In this document: positions 22,840 through 31,853 of the stretch, in pieces
Numbering within the stretch: position 1 is the stretch's first letter
Layout: each line of letters starts with the position of its first letter
Assembly (NCBI GenBank): GCA_033807775.1
Contig: CM066312.1
Coordinates: 22,975,696 to 23,039,695, forward strand
Direction of reading: 5' to 3'
DNA length: 64,000 bases
Source of the DNA: Saussurea involucrata
Taxonomy: Eukaryota; Streptophyta; Magnoliopsida; Asterales; Asteraceae
Notes under the pieces: generated by a model
The model's database searches: none
Seen by the model: the letters and a program-made list of their open reading frames with translations, nothing else
Told to the model about the DNA's origin: nothing
Made by a program: the position numbers and the translations under genes

Positions 22840-24362
22840 ATAACTGGAAATCCTATCAGAGAGACCCCAATGCCAACTCCAAAGGAAACACGCGTTTGCT
22901 TTCCTTTGACACATCCCGAACAAAACTCCACGCTAGCAGGTACAGAGACTTTAATGAGCTTTCACTTGCACAAAATCTCCAAGTTCTTCTCGGATGCGTG
23001 GCCCAAACGAAGATGCCATAAGCGAGCAACGTCGAGATTCTGAGAAATATCGGCCACATACAATTCAGAAGAAATAGTCTCGCCAATCAAATGGAAAAGA
23101 TTATTTTTCGCCTGTTCGCCTTTCATTACGATAATACTCCCTCTGGAGATGCACAAACTCCCATCTTCAATACGAATGTTGCAACCCATTTTGGACAGTT
23201 GTCCAACAGAGCTCAAGGAATGAGTCATGGATAGAACAAATTTGACATTATTCAATGTCCGAATACACCCATCGTACATCTTGATCCGCACAATACCGAT
23301 ACCCCGAGTGACACACGAAGTACTGCTTCCCATATAAATATTGTTACCTTCAACTTTTTCGAAGACAGTCCCAAAATGGTGTCATGTGGCAAGATGCACC
23401 GGTATCTAACACCCATCGCCTGTCACCTTGTGATGGTGTAACTGTGGCAGAGAAGCCATCTTGATCCTCTTTGGCTGCAACATGTGAGGTGTCTGCATTG
23501 TCTTTGTTTTTAAGACTCGGACAATCCTTCACCCTATGACCTGGCTTGTGGCAATAATTACAGTTGCCACGCGTCTTTGATTTCTCCTGAGAACCAGGTC
23601 GGCGAGACAGAGAACACCCACGGTTTCTTCCTCTTGAAGACTGCTGATCGTCTCGACCTCTGTCAGCAAATAGGCCTTGACTGTAATTATTCTCTCTGGG
23701 ATTATTACCAATCCGCATATGAATTCTTTGATCTTTAGAAATCATTCATGTTTTCACATCAGACAAAGAAAAAGTTTCTCTTCCATAAATAAAACTGTTA
23801 GTGAATTGGGAATATTTTTCGGGAAGAGAATTCAACATGATCATAGCAAGCGCTTCTTCATCTTTTGCAAGAAGCGCATCCGTTGCCTTCAACTTCATGA
23901 TGACGTCTTCGAATTCGGTCATGTGCGCTTTAATTATTGTGCCTTCCTTTATTTTGAAGAAGAGACACGGCCGCATCAGTAACAATTTGTTGGTCAAAGT
24001 TTTCTTGAGATATAAATTCTCAAGCTTGCTCCAAATACCTGCAACTGTCTTTTCAGACACAATCTCAGATATAACATTATCTCCAATAGCCATCTACAAA
24101 GTAGTAAATGTCCACGCTTCCATTTCTTTAGCCTTAAGGTCAGACATATTAGGGTCTAACTCATCTTTAGCAAATACTACGGGATGGACTCTATTTTTCC
24201 TAAGTGACGCGGATGTTGTGAACTGCCATTTACCAAAGTCACCGTTCCCATTCCAAGTCTGTATACGAATCCCAGCCCCCGAAAATTAAAGGTACCTTCT
24301 TGGTACGAATTTTGGGACTGGTTAGAAGGACAAGCTCCAAATGGGTTTTCTACTTCAGCCAT
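22840..24362 (-). pseudogene. Minus-strand Copia gag-protease-integrase 5' fragment
   Basis: Read right to left from ATG 24362 (MAEVENPFGACPSNQ): a UBN2-type gag (EIVSEKTVAGIWSKLENLYL, about 24060; LNSLPEKYSQFTNSF, about 23810), then a zinc knuckle CNYCHKPGHRVKDC (about 23520-23560). Next is the protease WVLDTGASCHMTP (about 23380-23420), GAG-pre-integrase WHLRLGHASEKNLEIL (about 22970-23010) and the first Cys pair of integrase, CSGCVKGKQTRVSF (about 22885-22930). It ends there, near 22840. Several stops and frameshifts interrupt it. Gag and knuckle are of the Tnt1/Tork style. The 3' two-thirds (integrase core, RT, RNase H, 3' LTR) are gone. Confidence 0.85.
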
Positions 24363-24428
24363 AGAGAAAATAAAATGTGCAAACTAGTTTATGTATATTT
24401 TCTACACAAACCCAAATCTAGATCCGAA

Positions 24429-24440
24429 ACTCTGATACCA
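24429..24440 (-). promoter_or_regulatory. Primer-binding site, minus strand
   Basis: The plus strand reads ACTCTGATACCA, the complement of TGGTATCAGAGT, one mismatch from the usual tRNA-Met site, two bases from the LTR edge at 24443. Confidence 0.8.
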
Positions 24441-24606
24441 ATTGTTAGCAAAATTTATCGTGCCAAAATACGAGTTGCTCACAAACGATTTCTAAGGTCC
24501 CAAAACGATTAGAAATCCAAGTGCACAATAAACCCAACAACGAATGCGGATAAAAATAATCTAGATGTTGCACAATAATTCTCTAACGTAAAAAATAACC
24601 CACACG

Positions 24607-24637
<31 letters not shown>

Positions 24638-24640
24638 CAT

Positions 24641-24893
24641 AGGGTCGGGTTCAAATGAGGAGCGCATCAAAACGTGAGAACGTGAGGAGCACCGTCCATG
24701 TACAAAATCACATGTGATTCACAACACAAACCGCGGGACAAGCCGCACGCTTTTGCAAACCGCGTAACAAACCGCGCGTGTCCAAAATGTTAATCACATA
24801 TGATTTTTAGTCCTGTGTTGTGAATCACATGTGATTTTGTACATGGACGGTGCTCCTCACGTTTTGATGCGCTCCTCACATGAACCCTCCTCT
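24641..24893. mobile_element. Hairpin MITE in (TA)n, CACATGTG-bearing family
   Basis: Arms of about 90 bp are near-perfect inverted repeats (GAGGAGCGCATCAAAACGTG and GAGCACCGTCCATGTACAAA on both arms); the left arm has an extra 8-base direct duplication AACGTGAG. Both arms carry the palindrome AATCACATGTGATT or a close variant. TA repeats flank it on both sides, so the target duplication is TA or is hidden in the repeat. It matches the element at 27680-27987. Confidence 0.85.
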
Positions 24894-24973
24894 ATATACA
24901 TATATATATATATATATTCGTATAGATAAAAACGATGAAAGCATTAGTATCTATAAATATATTTATATGTAGC

Positions 24974-25004
<31 letters not shown>

Positions 25005-25094
25005 CAATGGTTGATATATATATAGAGAGAGATCACAACAAATAACACCGAGATTTAACGTGGTTCCACTGTCATTGTGATAGTGTACGTCCAC

Positions 25095-25096
<2 letters not shown>

Positions 25097-25128
<32 letters not shown>
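25097..25128. repeat. (GA)n microsatellite
   Basis: About 32 bp of GA in the Copia LTR. A second TA-then-GA tract lies just outside the LTR at 25625-25660. Confidence 0.9.
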
Positions 25129-25132
<4 letters not shown>

Positions 25133-25207
25133 TATTACCCACCAAGAGAGATTACAACGTGTTATCGAGATCCTTCGATCAACTAATCAACTTCCAAAAT
25201 CTTCCTC

Positions 25208-25243
<36 letters not shown>

Positions 25244-25623
25244 TATATAGATAGACACCACCGAGAGGAAGAAAAACAAAGGAAGAAGACGAGATGAAAT
25301 CTAAGATGACTTCACTCTTTTACAAGTGTTTTGAGATTTTTTGGTGTAATTTTTCCTAAAGCAAGCACCCCCTTTTATAGTTGAAATCAAGAGAATATTC
25401 CATGGAATATTCTTGCAATTTGGCAATTGGTTGGCATGCCATGACATGTGGTAGCATATGGATGCTATAGCATGCTAGCATATGGATGTCTTCTACTTGG
25501 AGCTCAACAAAGATATGGCTCTAATTAATCCACATTTCTCATGCATCACAACTTGTACGTCGTGCTTCGAGAATTACACAACAACTTAAATGAAAAACTG
25601 ATTTGTTATTCAACAACCGTCCC

Positions 25624-25657
<34 letters not shown>

Positions 25658-25718
25658 AAGGTAAGTCGATGGAAAACCTCAAAAGATGGAAAAATGACGA
25701 ACACACTAGTAACGTTTT

Positions 25719-25857
25719 ATCTAGACGATATGCACTTGTGCATACAAGTAAATTAAGTTTTCTTTTGGTTTTTATGCACGTGTGCATTATGCACATGTGC
25801 ATATGTATTGTATATGTTACAAACTACTTGTGTGTACAACTGCATATCGTCCAGATG
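25719..25857. repeat. Small inverted repeat, about 140 bp
   Basis: ATCTAGACGATATGCA at the left pairs with the complement of TGCATATCGTCCAGAT at the right. The interior has a second palindromic pair, TGCACGTGTGCA and TGCACATGTGCA. MITE-like; ends not certain. Confidence 0.5.
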
Positions 25858-25876
25858 AAGGCTACTAGGGTGTTTC

Positions 25877-26765
25877 TGTTGATCCAAGCTCTCTCAGTGA
25901 TTTGACGATGACCCTTTATACTTAGTGATAATTACATTAAACTTCTGTATGTATTAGTGTTTCACCATTAGCAGTCATACGCTGAAGTACATTAAACTTC
26001 TGTATGTATTAGTGTTTCACTATCAACGATCATAAGCTAAGTCTGTTCAGTTATCACTGAGCACTTCATGTGTAAACAGTTTATGTAATCACTAAAGACA
26101 AGTCTCACGCCGAAAAGAATTCATCTTTGAAGTCAAAGACCAAGCTGATGAATAAAGACAAGTCCACTCATGATCTGAAGCGGTATTCAGTGAAACTAAG
26201 GCAAGTATACAACGCGTGATAAATCAATAAGCTTCAACAATAGTTGAGAACTCCATCAGTGTCTCACTGAGAAAGGAATATTAGCAATAGCTGATCATGA
26301 AGCTTGATCATCAAGATTTGTTTGTCTTATCTACTTGCACAAAGATACGAGGGTACAAAAATAAACCTGCTTTTGTCTATAATCGTACAACCATTCTGCC
26401 ATCTACGCCGTTCACTATGCGACCAAAAACATGTCTCTAAAAAGACAGAAGCCTACGCCCAAAAACATTTGGACACGTGTAAAGTACCCCCGTCTTATAT
26501 TTAATGCATGGTGTATAAATACGAATGAAACCCTCATTTTTAATGGAGCACTTCTCTCCTAAGTGAACCATTGCAGATTACGTTTTTTTTGCAATCTCCT
26601 TGTTCTTCATCTCTCTAAGAGTGCAAGATTACCGTGTCATTCTAAGTTTGTTTAGATCAGGTTTGCAGTCCAAGATTACTGCAATCTCCTTGTCTAATTC
26701 CACAACAAACTGTAAACAACAAAATACCCTTGGTTTAATCGAGTCTTTTCACACCTGTTACCAAC
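25877..26765 (+). repeat. Degenerate solo LTR of the SIRE-like family
   Basis: Starts TGTTGATCCAAGCTCTCTCAG and follows the family LTR order: TTTGACGATGACC, AAGACAAGT motifs, TGATCATGAAGCTTG, GTACAACCA, ATTTAATGCATGGTGTATAAAT (TATA at 26514-26520), GTTTAGAT...GGTTTGCAG, CAACAAACTGTAAACAA. The last 80 bp are too diverged to fix the end. It is older than the copy at 13775-15213, and most CGCTGA motifs have decayed. Confidence 0.75.
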
Positions 26766-27483
26766 GACTGGAATCTGAGTGTTTTTGCATACCACAATGA
26801 CGAAATTGTGGTTTCCAATGAGCGTTTCTGCAAACCATAATAATAATAATAGTAATAGCAATAGTAATAATAATATGATGTAGTATTTCTTTCTCTTCAT
26901 ATATTAAACAAAATGTAAATAATATTGAATCAAATAATTTATATAAAATATTTCATTTATTTAAAAACAAATGAATTAACACATTCTCTAAATTATACTA
27001 CAACGTTTACATTGTAATCTAATACTAATTATTGTTGGTAAAAAGAATGAAACGGTAAACTAGGAATAAATTAGAGAGTGTAATAAAAAAGGATGCAAGT
27101 AGGCAAACATGTAACATGCGATGGAGCTTTTGCCCGTTTCTATTCATTATTTTTTTCCATTTTTTCCTCCATAAGGAATGAATTTTTGGTGATTATACGT
27201 ATACGTTTTTAAATTCTTTTATGGTAAATGGTTTAATTTTGACCCAGTCATTAATTTTGAGGTGACGGATAAAGGATGTTATTTTTACAATTTGCCTAAA
27301 ATTCTCCTACAAATAAGGTATGTGTCACATTATGAATGAATATATAAATAATGTTGATATTATATCAAAAACAATAAGATTAACAAAAGCTCGAGCTAGG
27401 GTCGAGTTTTTATAAACGGGACTAGTTAAGTCTATTGAACCTTTTCATTTAAATGATTAAGTTGTAAAAAAAAGAAGAATCAA
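26766..27483. other. AT-rich gene-free stretch
   Basis: About 720 bp with an (AAT/AGT)n run at 26838-26875. No gene or defined repeat seen. Confidence 0.6.
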
Positions 27484-27679
27484 TATACATATATATATAT
27501 ATATATATATATGTTGGAACTTAGTGTATAAAAGAGGAACTTTGTTCCACATAGGAGCCACGATAAAAACTGGAATACTTAATAAACTTCAACCAATAAG
27601 CATTAAATGAATCATTTAATTGCTTGGCTTTGGAGTGTGATGTTCTTGGTGGGCTCTCTTTGACATGAATATATATATA
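27484..27679. other. (TA)n followed by an LTR-like scrap
   Basis: (TA)n at 27484-27512, then about 150 bp beginning TGTTGGAACTTAGTG with TTGTTCCACATAGGAG, a phrase reminiscent of Copia/TRIM LTRs, then another TA run. Too short and lacking a second copy to classify. Confidence 0.35.
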
Positions 27680-27984
27680 TAGAGGAAGGTTCAAACGATG
27701 AGCGTACTTATTTACGAAAAACGCGAGGAGCGCCTTCCATGTATTGGATCACATGTGATCCACTACTCCTGAAAAAATCGGGTAGCGGGCGACCTAGTTC
27801 GCGTGGAAGTCGCCCGGATCACATGTGATTTTAGGCGTGAATCACATGTGATCCACTACATGGGTGGAAGCCCCCCGATCAGGTGTGAATCACATGTGAT
27901 TTTGTACGTGAATCACATGTGATTCAGTACATGAGCGGTGCTCCTCGCGTTTTCTTAAATTGTTACGCTCCTCGTTTGAACCCG

Positions 27985-27987
<3 letters not shown>
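27680..27987. mobile_element. Hairpin MITE in (TA)n, second member of the CACATGTG family
   Basis: The arms GGTTCAAACGATGAGCGTA and GGGTTCAAACGAGGAGCGTA (complement of the right end) pair over about 85 bp and match the element at 24641. It carries five copies of GATCACATGTGATC/AATCACATGTGATT-like palindromes. It is bounded by TA runs on both sides. Confidence 0.85.
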
Positions 27988-28019
<32 letters not shown>

Positions 28020-28377
28020 GAGGGATCAAGGGAAAACCACTCTTAGATTGAAAACTTTACAAACCATTGTCAACCAATCAGAGATTTTCTTGTTTTTTTA
28101 TTTTAATTAATTTTTAGGGGTAGTGTAGTCTTTTTGTTATCAATCACTAATTATGGAAATTATATAAAATTTTAATTAATTATTTTATTAAATCCGTATT
28201 TGGAATGCATCCCTATAATTTTGGTAACTAAGATTATCATCATCTAATCCCTTGTAGTGTGCAGATTTTTATGCTAATAATTTCAGGAAATGAAAGCATC
28301 ATTATCATGATTTTCCATGCGATTGTAGCAACTTTTATTGGAATAATATTGAAGATGGAAAAACAGTGCTGCATTAT

Positions 28378-29344
28378 TGTTGATCCAAACCCTCAGTGAT
28401 TTGATAATGACCCTCTCTTATATACTTAGTGAAAATTGTAAGTAAACAATATGTATCAGAGTTTCACTATCGCTGATAAGTACTAAGATCTTCCAGTACC
28501 GCTGATAGGAACTCTCGCTTTTTAAATTAAACATTCAGCGAATACTGTTCATCATTAATGCGCTGAGTCTGTTCAGTCATTATGATGATCGCTGATAAGT
28601 TAGTTGTTTACTTATGATCCCTGAAGACAAGTTTCACGTCAACAAAGGTTCTACGCTGAAGTCGAAGATCAAGCTCAAGAACCAGCGACAAGTCTCCTAA
28701 TGAACTGATGCGGATCAGCGAAGACTCAGATTTGTCCACTCAACGTGAAGTATCAAGTACAAGACTTCAGCTATCGCTGAACTTTATCATCTGCTGAATA
28801 GTAAATGATAATCGCTGAATCAACGAAAGCTGATCATGAAGTCCTCCGTACAAAGTACTTTTGTCTTAACCACCCTTGCACGCCTCCGTACGAAATGTCA
28901 GAAAAGAACATCCGAAAATCTGAAATCGTACAACCACTCTGATACTACACTATTCATCCATACGGCTACTAAGGTTGTCAACCAAGGTCAATGACATGCA
29001 ACCAACCAGCTGATGACACGTGTAAAGTATATACTGACTTGCATTAAATGCATGCAGTATATAAAGAGATGAACTCACTTCTTTTGAAGTAACTTGCTAA
29101 CTCTGGACAAGTTCAAATCTCTTATCTCAGATAGGTTATTATTAGTAATTTCCTTATCTCTCTTAGTGCAAGAAACCTTAGTGTTCCAACTTGTTTAGAT
29201 TTAGGTTTATCCTTAATCTTGTCTCCGCAACAAGCTGTAAATTGTTAATGATTTATCAATAAACAATTTAGAAAAGTAAAATTTGTGTGTTTGTATTCAA
29301 CCCCCCCCCCCTCTACAAACTTGTATAGGCCTTCGGGACCAACA
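28378..29344 (+). repeat. 5' LTR of the 13 kb element
   Basis: TGTTGATCC...GGGACCAACA. TATATAAAG at 29058-29066 is the likely promoter and AATAAA at 29258-29263 the polyadenylation signal, so transcripts should start near 29090. Nine CGCTGA/TCAGCG hexamers lie in 28471-28818, just upstream of the TATA box. There is a poly-C run of 11 near the 3' end. Confidence 0.93.
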
Positions 29345-29346
29345 AG

Positions 29347-29358
29347 TGGTATCAGAGC
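29347..29358 (+). promoter_or_regulatory. Primer-binding site TGGTATCAGAGC
   Basis: Exact tRNA-iMet primer site, two bases after the LTR end. Confidence 0.95.
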
Positions 29359-29424
29359 AGATTTGTTTAATCTCATAAACAAGATCTAATCTAAGATATT
29401 TCTCTTCCTGGCTATTATCTGAAA

Positions 29425-31512
29425 ATGGCCTCCAACACAAACACACATTATATAGACAATGGTTCTCTTGCAAAACCCCCTAGATTTTCCAGAGATAACT
29501 TCAACTTATGGAAAAATAGGATGATGCTCTTCTTAGAAGGTGTAGACCCTACTATGACCTACTATCTTGAAAACGGCCCACACATCCCTGTAACAATTGA
29601 TCCTTTAGTTCTAGCCACTGCAAATAGACCTGCTATTCCAGAAAGGCTGATTCCTAAGGAAATACACATGTGGACCGATGAAGATAAGAAAAAAGTGGCT
29701 ATAGATACAAAAGCCAGATCCATACTTTCCATGGCTCTTCCTGACGAAGTCTACCATTCCGTCATGAACCTGAAAACATCAAAAGCCATGTGGGACACAA
29801 TATGTGTTCAGTATGAAGGAACGTCTGAAGTCCAGGACTCAAGAAAGATCAACCTGGTAAGACAATACGAAAGCTTCATTTCTGGTAAGAATGAAACTCT
29901 CTCTGAAGTTCACCAACGTTTTAATTGCTTAATTATAGATCTAAAAACTGTTGGTAAGGAATATTCTAACTTTGAAGTGCTGACAAAGTTTCTAGAATGT
30001 TTACCTGAAAGCTGGGACAATTATTCCATGTGTCTCAAGCTGTCAAAGGATCTTAAATCAATGACCCTTTCTACCTTATATGGTACATTGCTGAATCATG
30101 AGCAATCTAGCCATCTTAAGAAGAATCTTGTAAAAGATTCCAAAAGCACCCCTGTTGCTTTAATCTCAGAGGAACCTTCTACTCAGCGACCTTCGGTCAC
30201 TATCACTGAGTTAGAAAGTAACTCTGAAAGGTCATCAGATTCTGATTCTTCAGATGATGATGAATCCTTGGCTCTCCTAACTAAAAAGTTCAGGAGATTC
30301 GCCAAGAAGAAAATGTTTAGAAAGAACAAACCTCTTTCCATAACTGACAAGCCTAAATCATCAGCTTTTGTTGATAAGGCTACTGCTACTTGTTTCAACT
30401 GCGAAAAGACAGGTCATTTCGCTAATGAGTGCAGGTCAAAGAAAGTCACAAGACCTTCAGCTTTCTCAAAGAAAAACTTTGTTCCAAGGAATAAAGATGA
30501 CAAATACTCAAAGCTGAAGGAGAAGTATGCAAAGCTGAAGAGCTTTAAGAAGAAAGGAAAAGGCCTGATGGCTGACTATGATTGGGCTGCTTCTGATGAA
30601 GAAGCATCATCATCTGACTCTGAAGATGATGAAGCAAATCAATGTCTCATGGCCAAGATTGAAGAAGAGGAAGAAAGTTCAGACATCCCCTCCACTTCAA
30701 CATCTACCATTCAGGTATCACCTTCTTTCTTTACCAATATTGCAAATATTGATGAAGCTGATAGTCTCCGTAAGATCGATCTCTTGACTAGAAGTTTATA
30801 CGAAGCCATGAACGGCAAAACTGTGGTTGAAAACCAAAATCTTGATCTCGCTGAAAAGCTTAAAAACTGCCACCTTCAAATAGAAAAGCTTTCTAAAATT
30901 GAAGATGATTTTAAAGATCAAGTCTATTTAAATCAGCTAGTCAAAATCGAACGAGCAGAAGCTATCGTTGCATTAAAAGCTGAACAAGCTACTGTTGAAG
31001 GATGGTGTAATTCTTCAACAAAGATCACTGAGATAATTAAGGCTCAGATTCCTCTGAGTGATAAACGTGGTCTGGGTTATAAATATGATACTCCAAAACC
31101 AACCACTGAACGTTCAATGCTTAAATTTGGAACGTTCGTATCCTCAGTCGCTGACACTTCATCATCTCAGTGCTCCTCGTCCATTACACCAATCCCTGAG
31201 GAAACTCCTACCTCCTCAAAAGGTAAGGAGAAAATGGTTTATTCAAAACCTACCTCTGTCTCTAAAGACAAAGGTAAAGGAATTGTTATTTATCAAAATC
31301 CTCAGAAGGGTACCTTAGTACCAAAGCTGAATGCTTCTAAAGCCTCAGTGACCTACCCCTCTGGATCTAGAAAGATGATCTCTGGATCTATTCAGCGATC
31401 TACTCCTAGACTCAGACTGGATGTCCTTGGTAAGAAATCTGAAGAACTGATGTTCGTCCCATTTCTAAAGCAAATAGCTTACTTGGTGCTGGTACTTCTA
31501 ATTCTAAATTAA
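29425..31512 (+). CDS. gag: Gag polyprotein (3' end shifted out of frame)
   Basis: The 695-codon frame starts at the first ATG after the primer site (MASNTNTHYIDNGSLAKPPR). Residues 15-230 are a UBN2-type Copia capsid region (FSRDNFNLWKNRM, LPESWDNYSMCLKL). A Ser/Asp-rich acidic stretch follows (270-290), then a CCHC knuckle CFNCEKTGHFANEC at 323-336, a Lys-rich region and a coiled-coil C-terminal half. The last 25 or so residues are wrong-frame. The true continuation is in another frame: DVRPISKANSLLGAG, a second knuckle CYHCGLTDHIASKC (31560-31601), a Lys-rich tail and WVPKKN, ending at TAA 31839-31841. A frameshift of one or two bases therefore lies between about 31380 and 31450. Two knuckles with a long coiled-coil spacer fit SIRE-type gag. 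Product: particle-forming RNA-binding protein. Confidence 0.9.
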   Translation: MASNTNTHYIDNGSLAKPPRFSRDNFNLWKNRMMLFLEGVDPTMTYYLENGPHIPVTIDPLVLATANRPAIPERLIPKEIHMWTDEDKKKVAIDTKARSILSMALPDEVYHSVMNLKTSKAMWDTICVQYEGTSEVQDSRKINLVRQYESFISGKNETLSEVHQRFNCLIIDLKTVGKEYSNFEVLTKFLECLPESWDNYSMCLKLSKDLKSMTLSTLYGTLLNHEQSSHLKKNLVKDSKSTPVALISEEPSTQRPSVTITELESNSERSSDSDSSDDDESLALLTKKFRRFAKKKMFRKNKPLSITDKPKSSAFVDKATATCFNCEKTGHFANECRSKKVTRPSAFSKKNFVPRNKDDKYSKLKEKYAKLKSFKKKGKGLMADYDWAASDEEASSSDSEDDEANQCLMAKIEEEEESSDIPSTSTSTIQVSPSFFTNIANIDEADSLRKIDLLTRSLYEAMNGKTVVENQNLDLAEKLKNCHLQIEKLSKIEDDFKDQVYLNQLVKIERAEAIVALKAEQATVEGWCNSSTKITEIIKAQIPLSDKRGLGYKYDTPKPTTERSMLKFGTFVSSVADTSSSQCSSSITPIPEETPTSSKGKEKMVYSKPTSVSKDKGKGIVIYQNPQKGTLVPKLNASKASVTYPSGSRKMISGSIQRSTPRLRLDVLGKKSEELMFVPFLKQIAYLVLVLLILN

Positions 31513-31559
31513 AAGCTCAGCATACAAGTGGTCCTAGAACTACTTTTAGTTATAAGAAA

Positions 31560-31841
31560 TGTTATCACTGTGGACTCACTGATCATATTGCTAGTAAGTG
31601 CCCCACAGCCACCAAAGCTGAAAAGATAGCTAAGGTGAAGATTGCCCCTAAGGCAAAGAAGACCAACCCTGGTGCAAATCAGGTCAAGGTGAATTCTACC
31701 ACTGAAGTTAAGAAATTAACCAAAGTGAAGAAAGACAAAGCTGAATCTTCAAATGCTACGAAGACCGCTGAACCTTCTATTCCAACTACTTCCACTGACA
31801 AACGTGTATACATGGTTAAGTGGGTACCTAAGAAAAACTAA
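31560..31841 (+). CDS. C-terminal gag segment in the shifted frame, second zinc knuckle
   Basis: Continues gag after the frameshift. It holds CYHCGLTDHIASKC, then a basic Lys/Thr/Ala-rich tail. It stops at TAA 31839 and is in the same frame as pol, whose first recognisable residues (VKKGIWYLDSGCSRH) follow 12 bases later. A gag/pol stop codon is a known SIRE1 feature, so this stop may be regulatory (readthrough) rather than damage. TTTGTATTGCAG just after it (31848-31859) also looks like a splice acceptor. Confidence 0.8.
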   Translation, partial: CYHCGLTDHIASKCPTATKAEKIAKVKIAPKAKKTNPGANQVKVNSTTEVKKLTKVKKDKAESSNATKTAEPSIPTTSTDKRVYMVKWVPKKN

Positions 31842-31853
31842 TCTTCCTTTGTA

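Larger units (their letters stand above)
24443..25615 (-). repeat. 5' LTR of the minus-strand Copia element (with nested MITE)
   Basis: Minus-strand ends are TGTTGAATAAC and TTTTGCTAACA. The 1173 bp include a 253-bp MITE at 24641-24893, several (TA)n runs (24609-24640, 24976-25005, 25207-25232) and a (GA)n tract, so the original LTR was roughly 900 bp. Target copy after the LTR would be ACCGT (25616-25620); the other side is lost. Confidence 0.7.

Noticed and set aside
25097..25660. GA/TA tracts considered as GAGA-type promoter elements
   Set aside because: They lie in a decayed LTR and its flank and look like plain microsatellites.
27513..27679. TGTTGGAACTTAG...CCACATAGGAG considered as a TRIM LTR
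   Set aside because: No second copy, primer site or duplication in the neighbourhood.
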